DNA of 64,000 nucleotides from Rutstroemia sp. NJR-2017a BVV2 (taxonomy: Eukaryota > Ascomycota > Leotiomycetes > Helotiales > Rutstroemiaceae): positions 1,129,133-1,193,132 of the forward strand of contig NJPS01000051.1 in the NCBI GenBank assembly GCA_002946415.1, in the 5' to 3' direction. Within the stretch, counting starts at the first letter, position 1. Each line of letters opens with the position of its first letter. A program made the position numbers and the translations under genes. Under the pieces are notes generated by a model. It saw nothing but the letters and a program-made list of their open reading frames with translations, was not told the origin of the DNA and searched no databases. Below are positions 57,421 to 64,000 of the stretch, one piece after another.

Positions 57421-58210
57421 CTTTAGCGGACTTTTCACACAAATCTTTGAGTTCCTTTGCGACTAGGAGCTGTGCAGTTGCCTGTATATTGTGCCCGTAT
57501 TCGGATGCATGAGCCCATATTGAGTTTTGAGACAATTTTAGCTGCTCTCTTTGAATATGCTCTTCCATAGGCATCTTTGCTATGAAGGTCCTCGATTTTG
57601 CTCGTTGCTCCTCAGTGCCATTCCTACTGCGATGCCGGCGTCATAAATTCGCTGATAGTCAATGGTCGAATTTGCTTTAAGCACAGTGACAGGGTAGTCA
57701 CCAAGGACACAATTTCCGAATTGGCATCACTCATTGTCTCTCGGCACTAGAGGAATTATCTTTCTTAGAGAATTCATCCTTAATAGTCTTCCATTCATCT
57801 GGAGGCAGGTTGTTATGTTATCTTCGTCTAAGCCCGTCATAGCAAAATAAGTCAAATCCCCACTAATCGCGAACATATCGTTCCAAGGAGCTTTCAGATC
57901 AGCATAGGTACGTTCTGTGTTAACATCGATAAGCATGGTGCCCTTAATATCTTTCAAGTTGCGGGCGATGAATTCGCGGATCAAAATACCGCTATATAAG
58001 TAACCGAGCGCGATGTATAATTATTGGATGTTCGCTGCCCCGAGATGCTTCTCGAGCTCTGATATGATATTTTTGATTAAGGGCGACTGTCAGGAGTGTA
58101 GAAGGGGGATTCGAGGATTCGGGCGTTGATTATCTGTATAAGAGGGGAAGCGGAAGCTAATCGAGCGAGAAGCGGGGTTCCTGCTGTAGGGATCCTGATA
58201 TAAGGAATAG
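57421..58210 (-). pseudogene. Broken protein-coding fragment of unknown family at the edge of the AT island
   Basis: On the minus strand a protein-like frame (ELEKHLGAANIQ, then LYIALGYLYSGILIREFIA, then KAPWNDMFAISGDLTYFAM) runs from about 58060 to 57730. In-frame stops interrupt it at TAA (58021-58023) and TGA (57727-57729), and it goes on as GNCVLGDYPVTVLKANS and YDAGIAVGMALRSNEQNR. A frame shift near 57585 leads to KMPMEEHIQREQLKLSQNS and ATAQLLVAKELKDLCEK. The stops could arise from CAA and CGA by C-to-T change. I do not recognise the family. The right part is repeated at about 59880-60045, so it may be mobile-element derived. A spliced gene is less likely because no splice signals surround the stops. 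Confidence 0.5.
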
Positions 58211-58260
58211 CAAGAAGGAAAGAAGATCGGTAGTAATTAATTTATCTTTATTAATTGATT
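58083..58260. repeat. Less-mutated copy of a dispersed repeat (partner at 59880-60045)
   Basis: This GC-balanced stretch aligns end to end with 59880-60045. For example GTAGAAGGGGGATTCGAGG at about 58098 pairs with ATAGAAAAGGAATTTAAAA at about 59894. Almost all differences are G-to-A or C-to-T going from this copy to the other, with a one-base indel and a few transversions. Confidence 0.8.
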
Positions 58261-60314
58261 AATTTATCATTTTAACGACCTTTTTGAGTTTAAGACTATA
58301 GTAGGTCGGCTAGCAGCTAAGTAGTAATAGTATTTTAAATATATATTTAGACCAAATAGTATCGAGAGATAGTGAGAAACTAGTTCTAGATAATGAAAAT
58401 AAAATAAAAAGAAAGTAATAATTTAACAAAAATAAAAGTAAAATAAATCCAATTTAATAATCCAATTTAATTATCTTCTAGTTTGTAAACTAAATAGTAT
58501 TTTCAAATATATATATTTATTTCGCTTAAATAAACAATATTAATTTCGCTTAAATAAATAATATTAATTTCGATTCCGAAGTTGATATTAAAAAGAAATA
58601 AAAATAATAAATATTTTATAATTTGTTTATTTTTTAACTTAATTATTATAATATATTTAAATAAAAATCTGAGAACTTTAGATTTAAAAAATAGTTAATT
58701 ACTATTTGATAAAATCAAATTATTATATAGAGATTATATAATAAAATAAGATCTAGATATTTATATTTATAATATAAAAATAGAAAAAAGATATTTATAA
58801 TTATTAGTATATCTTTGTAAAAAATAATATTATAGAAATAAAATATTTAGAAATAGATAAATACTAAAATAATTAATAATATTTTTAATAGAATTTTAAA
58901 CTAGAATTATATAATATCTTAATAGTTTTTAATAATTCTAATAATAGAAATTGATAAAATTAATAAGATAATAGAGAATAAAGATTTATATAATTGAATA
59001 ATTTTCTTTAATATATAGAACTTTATATTTAATAATAATAATTATTTATTTATCTATTATTATAAATAAATAATTAATTCTCTATATAATTATTATTAAT
59101 AATAAACTTTATAATAATATTATTAGTTATTATAACTAATAATATTCGAGATTTTAATTATTTCTATATAATTTGAAAAATAAATATTTATAATATTTTA
59201 AATATCTTTATTACTTTATATATTAAATCAATATAACTTTAAATAATATTATAATAATTAAATTTATAAATTAGTTATTAGTTTTATTATCTATTATAAA
59301 TATAACTATATCTTTATCAAATTATAATAACAATATTATTATAGTTTATAATAATATTAATAATAAGGAAAATAATAATAATAATAATAATAAATTAAAG
59401 AAATTTAAATTCTAAGAAATTTTAAAAATTATATTATTAAATAAATATAATAATAATAAAAAGAAATTAGAAATCTTTTTTTTATAATTAAAAATATATT
59501 TCAAATTCAATATTAATAAATTTAATATTTAAAATATTAAAAATCTCTAAATTATCTCTTATTTTAAAAATAAAATAACTAAATAAATTAAATTTTTCCT
59601 AATTAATTATTTTGAAAATAGTTATAATTTAATTATAATAATAGTAATTATTATAATTATATTTATAAATTATAAAAGATTTTATAAAGAAATAAAATAA
59701 ATATTTGAAAATATTAATATTATAAAAATTATAAAATAATAACTTTTTAATTTATAATAAATCGAATTAGTAATTAACTATATAATAGAATTTCGAAAAT
59801 ATAAAAATTAAATTAATTAGGAAATAGTAATATTATTTAGTTATTATATAAAAAAACTAAAGAGAAATATTAAATTTGAATTATTTATTAGAAATATAGA
59901 AAAGGAATTTAAAAATCTAAATATTAATTATCTATATAAGAAAGATAATAAAGATTAATCAAATAAGAAATAAAATTCTTATTTTAAAGAATCCTAATAT
60001 AAGAAATAATAATAAAGAAAAAAGATTAATAATAATTAATTTATTTTAAATTAAAACTCTATATTTGAACTTTAGTAATATTATTATTATATTATAATAC
60101 TTTTATAATTTATTACTAGTAAATTCTAATATATTAATTATTCTAAATTTATTACAAAATAGTAATTTATTATAAAAATATTATTATACTAAATCTAAAA
60201 AGAAATTATAATAAGAATATAAAGAATTAAAATTATATTAATAACTAAATAGAATCTATTAATAGAATTATCAATTTCCAAGATCTAATTAATATTAACT
60301 ATATAAAAGAAAAA
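58210..60314. other. Extreme AT-rich island, RIP-type
   Basis: About 2.1 kb with very few G or C bases, mostly AT homopolymer-like words. No gene is present. It includes the RIP-mutated repeat copy at 59880-60045. Composition changes abruptly from normal gene DNA within about 200 bp. Confidence 0.85.
59880..60045. repeat. RIP-mutated copy of the repeat at 58083-58260
   Basis: Nearly every G and C of the partner copy is A or T here, while A and T positions are kept. That pattern is expected of repeat-induced point mutation acting on both strands. Confidence 0.8.
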
Positions 60315-60527
60315 TGTTGGTTGGACCTTCCAATAAAAGTAATATGCTCAAAAGGGGGAAGATCCAATAAGGTTACGTGAACTTGTGCCGACGTTTACCC
60401 GGGACACTAGGCTGAGCGCACAATGGCCAGCTTATATCAATAGGTAAAATCGTCTTATTCTTCTACAACTAACTGGCCGTACAATGGCTTATTTATGGTA
60501 TATAATAAGTGCACTCCGAAGCTCCTT
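60315..60527. repeat. Direct repeat copy 1, probable LTR of a copia-type element
   Basis: It begins TGTTGGTTGGACCTT and matches 63788-64000 over 213 bp with 6 differences, all transitions. Read on the minus strand the repeat would end ...CCAACA, as an LTR should. The LTR may run on to about 60918 (TATCA), which gives TG...CA ends, but the second copy is cut by the window edge, so the length cannot be checked. Base composition is much less AT-rich than the DNA between the two copies. Confidence 0.75.
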
Positions 60528-60929
60528 TTAATACTCTCCGGTACTCCAGCTTCGGCATATGCAGATGTATAGGTAGGCATGCAGCGACCTAAAATGCATG
60601 CAGCCATTTTGATGGGGTACGCTTTATGCCTGAGGTATGATAGCCCGTGCGGCCATTGCCTGGCCGAAGCACCGATATTCCGACATTGGCAACTTTTTCT
60701 TTTTCGGCCTGTGCACGTCACATACGCACGTGATATACTGCTTAGATAAGCGGGCTTTAGCCATAAGCTCATTTTCGATCCCTCCTGCCCTCCTATTTTT
60801 CCTGCAACCAGTTGCACCCAAAATTGTTGAAATAATAGTCGCTTTCGCTATGAAACTAAGGAGCTCTTTATATATTCTTATCTTTTTAGCTTCTTTATAT
60901 ATAGTATATATCAAGTATTGACTTTTAAA

Positions 60930-63787
60930 ATTCTATTCTTCCTTTTTATATATCCTTCGTTACTTATATCTATCTCCAAGAGTATTCTTAAAAATATCGA
61001 TTTTATATAGTGTTGCTATAGAAACAGAAACTTAAACTTTAAAATCTCCGGTATTATCCTGATTAAAAATAAGTGAATTCAAGGAAATAAGGAAAAATAT
61101 AAAGAATCCTCTTTCTCTGATACTATTTCTCTTTTCGGACTATTTATTCTTCTATATATATAATAAGTTTATTATTGTTTAATATCTTCTCGAGTACTTT
61201 GTTTAGAATTGCTTTTGTTATAGTATCAGCTAGATTATTATCTCCTTTGATCTATTATACTTCAGCTAACTCTTACTATTTATATAATTATTGTAATATT
61301 ATAATATTGATTATTAAATACTTCTCTTTAGTTATCCTAAACTTAATTAAGCAGTTATATAAGCTATATAAATCAGTATATACTATAGTTGGTAGTACTA
61401 ATAGATATAGCTATTTTAGGATTATACTGAGTATTTAGTTTATAATAATAGTTATATTAATACTAGTAATTATTATATAGATCTCGGAAACAAAGATATT
61501 TCTAGTTATATATTTATTTTTAGTACTATTCCAATATATAAGATTGCTTCTTATTTTAAATACTTCGGTTATATACTCTTTGGTTACTATAAAAATAACA
61601 AATCCTATTTGTAAACTAAGGTCTTTATTATTGATAAACAAGCTATCAATATATATAAAGAGCTTAATATAATTTAGATTTAGTAATATATAATATAGTT
61701 CTCTTTCCAAGTTATCTATTTGCTATTAGAGATATTTATTAAGTACTTATATATTATTATCTATAGGTTTCTGATATTAAACTATAATCGAAAAATCGAA
61801 GCTAGCTTCTAGCTAATATATATTTGAGAAATAAATACCTCTAGTATATTACTTATAATAATTATTTATATACTATTTAGATACTAGCTCAACTATCTTG
61901 ATCTTTTAGTTTTATCTCTTTTATATAATTAATAGTTTATTACTTTCTTAAATTAGATAATATCTATTAAAGGTTAGAGAGCTTATAGATATAAATACTT
62001 CTATTAGTTTTATGAGAAAACTAGTTTTTTTTAACTCTTATACTTCCTTATTATAAAATACTTTATTTTCTAGAATAAATATATTATTGGTTTATAGAGC
62101 AACTACTATAAATATATTCTATATAGTAGTAATTAAGAGGTATAGATTATATAAAGATATTTCTATATTGAGCTTCTTATAGTAGTATATATAGTATATA
62201 ACCTACCAATATATATCTATTTCTACTATATTATATAAAGGTTTATAGATAATTATAATTATCTCTTTAGAATATTAGTATTCAATCTACCTTGGTAATC
62301 TAATAATAATTATATAAGCTAGTTCGGTAATTAATTATAGATATATTTGTATAATATTATATATACTTATTCTTATTCTTTATACTTGGAGTATAAGAAC
62401 TAATATTTCTAATAGATATTGATTTAATCTCTGTACTATAGATATTTATATAAAGATACTTTCTTTGTTTTGGTTATTATACTTTTATACTATAAGTCTG
62501 TTCTTCTTATATAAGATTGATATTGTTTTACTCTTCATTTTGTTAACTAGTTTGGTATTGAAGATATATTCTTTATATATAACTAGATTATATTATACTA
62601 TTTCGAAGACTTTATAAATAATCAAGTTATCAATTTCTGTTTATTAAGAGAACTTGAAAAATACTTTTATTATAATAATAATACTTTATATATATAGTTA
62701 CTATACTAACTTATAGTTACTTTACTCTTTTTTTATCAAGAATACTTCTATTTATCAGAAAAGGATTATAACTTATAGGATTAGCTTCTGGAGAACTACT
62801 AAGCTAACCTTTTTGTAGTTAGACTGAATAGGATATTCAGTTTGAATCTAAAACTTTGGAATCTCTTCTAAGTAAAAAGGTTTTATAGATATTATCTGAA
62901 AATAGATCGGACTTATTAGTATTTATATAATTCTATTTTCTTTTTCTATATTAATAAGTTTGAATAATCCTATTTATCTACTCTTTTCCTTGTAAATATA
63001 TATATCTGATTAGAAGAAGAGATTAATTAAGTCAAAAGTTTGTAAGTTATTTCTGATTTCTAATATATCCTTTATCTATTATTAAGTATTATATTTCCTA
63101 ACTTCTATTATTACTTTGTTGATTATATCTACTTATATATATATAGATAGTAATAGAACTAATTGATAGTTGAACTAAGGATAGATACTGAAGACTAAGA
63201 AAGTAGATACTAATCTATTCGGATTTGCTATATTATTGATTACTTTAATAACTATTTATAGTATATTATCCTAAAAGATCTATTTGTTTTATAGTTCTTT
63301 GCTCAAGATCTTATATATTCGATAAAGAGAGATATAGTAATATTCAACTTTATCTATATTATTATATACTTCGACTAATACCTTCTTTACCTCGGAGCCT
63401 ATAGTATATATATTTTGCCGGAACTTATTAGATATGAAGTTGGTTTCTATATTATATATAATATAATCTAGTAGTCCCTAGTATATATCAATCTAGTATA
63501 TATATATAGTATTCTATATAGTTTTCGCTAAGATATTCTTTAAGAAATATATTATATTAAATACTATTATTTTATCTACAAGGTAAAGTACTAATATACC
63601 TCCTAAGTATATAATATCGACGATAACAATATAGTTAAAGTCGATATTATTCTTGATTATAAATTTGAATCTATTTGATAATTTAGTATATAATTAGTAA
63701 TACCTGTAATACTTGGTAAGGTATTCTAATATATATATATTAATATCTTCTTATTCTACTTTCTCTAATAGTAGTAATAACTTGTAT
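60930..63787 (-). mobile_element. Decayed Ty1/copia-type retrotransposon, minus orientation
   Basis: Read on the minus strand, 63660-63250 encodes a recognisable integrase core (DYIIYNIETNFISNKFRQN, then IGSEVKKVLVEVYNNIDKVE, which looks like a RIP-altered DYI.YDAGTNF...GSEVKEVPVEAHN.IGKVE). Later, 61710-61435 encodes an RNase H-like end (NNKDLSLQIGFVIF, NLIYWNSTKNKYITRN). Integrase before RNase H is the copia order. The region between should be reverse transcriptase, but I could not pin its YVDD motif. Frames are full of stops and the DNA is AT-rich. There is almost no room for gag and protease between the integrase and the right repeat. The element is dead. Confidence 0.7.
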
Positions 63788-64000
63788 TGTTGGTTGGACC
63801 TTCTAATAAAAGTAATATGCTCAAAAGGGGGAAGATCCAACAAGGTCACGTGAACTTGTGCCGACGTTTACCCGGGACACTAGGCTGAGCGCACAATGGC
63901 CAGCTTATGTCAATGGGTAAAATCGTCTTATTCTTCTACAACTAACTGGCCGTACAATGGCTTATTTATGGTACATAATAAGTGCACTCCGAAGCTCCTT
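63788..64000. repeat. Direct repeat copy 2, probable LTR, cut by the window edge
   Basis: Same orientation as copy 1 at 60315-60527, 213 bp visible and continuing past the window. The six differences from copy 1 are all transitions. Confidence 0.75.

Noticed and set aside
60624..60914. 96-codon frame within the left LTR-like repeat
   Set aside because: It lies inside a repeat with no recognisable domain; likely chance.
61175..61438. + strand frame in the AT island
   Set aside because: It is antisense to the copia remnant and consists mainly of Ile/Tyr/Leu/Ser from AT-rich codons.
1..64000. CRISPR arrays, bacterial operons or ribosome binding sites
   Set aside because: The window is eukaryotic; short tandem repeats here have no spacer structure.

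Overview
The window looks like nuclear DNA of a filamentous ascomycete (Pezizomycotina). Genes carry many short introns (about 45-90 nt) with GTRNGT donors, CTAAC/CTGAC branch sites and YAG acceptors. Protein sequences are of Pezizomycotina type, and the right end is an extreme AT island bearing the signature of repeat-induced point mutation (RIP). A helotialean (Leotiomycetes) origin is my best guess from the overall feel of the proteins, but no marker in the window proves it. Gene models were assembled by hand from splice signals and reading-frame closure; exon coordinates are given in each entry.

Layout. 1-7.8 kb is gene-poor: a possible C-terminal scrap at the left edge, one short coiled-coil (SCOCO) gene, and about 3 kb of simple-repeat-rich non-coding DNA on each side. 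7.8-12.2 kb holds a divergent pair, an MmgE/PrpD-family enzyme and a sugar-porter MFS transporter. 13.3-17.4 kb has small housekeeping genes: PKR1, SmD1, MTQ2, the SDH assembly factor ACN9/SDHAF3, and an unrecognised Cys-containing protein. 17.6-22.3 kb has a TauD-type Fe(II)/2-oxoglutarate dioxygenase and a Zn2Cys6 regulator on the same strand. 22.7-28.9 kb has proteasome beta-2 and nucleoporin NUP159, divergent. 29.8-33.4 kb has a farnesylatable Ydj1/Mas5 DnaJ and cytosine deaminase. 33.4-44.5 kb has HEM12, a large unrecognised putative mitochondrial helical protein, TRM82, ribosomal P0 and mitochondrial MSH1. 45.3-49.4 kb has a flavodoxin-like quinone reductase (Alt a 7/Pst2/Ycp4 family) and an NmrA-like protein. 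50.1-56.8 kb has PEX13, HIS4 and TAF9. From about 57.4 kb the gene space ends in a broken gene fragment and then an AT-rich island with RIP-mutated repeats and a decayed Ty1/copia element between two 213-bp direct repeats.

Genes mostly act independently (translation, splicing, nuclear transport, proteasome, heme, histidine, peroxisome import). Two neighbour sets may be functional units: the PrpD-like enzyme with its divergent MFS transporter, and the TauD dioxygenase with the nearby Zn2Cys6 regulator.

The most interesting signal is at 46371-46588. The flavodoxin-like gene ends in a UGA followed by CUAG, a known translational read-through context. Six bases after the stop codon lies a perfect intron in phase 0, followed by 50 open codons ending in a CaaX prenylation box. 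The arrangement predicts two isoforms, one soluble and one lipid-anchored.
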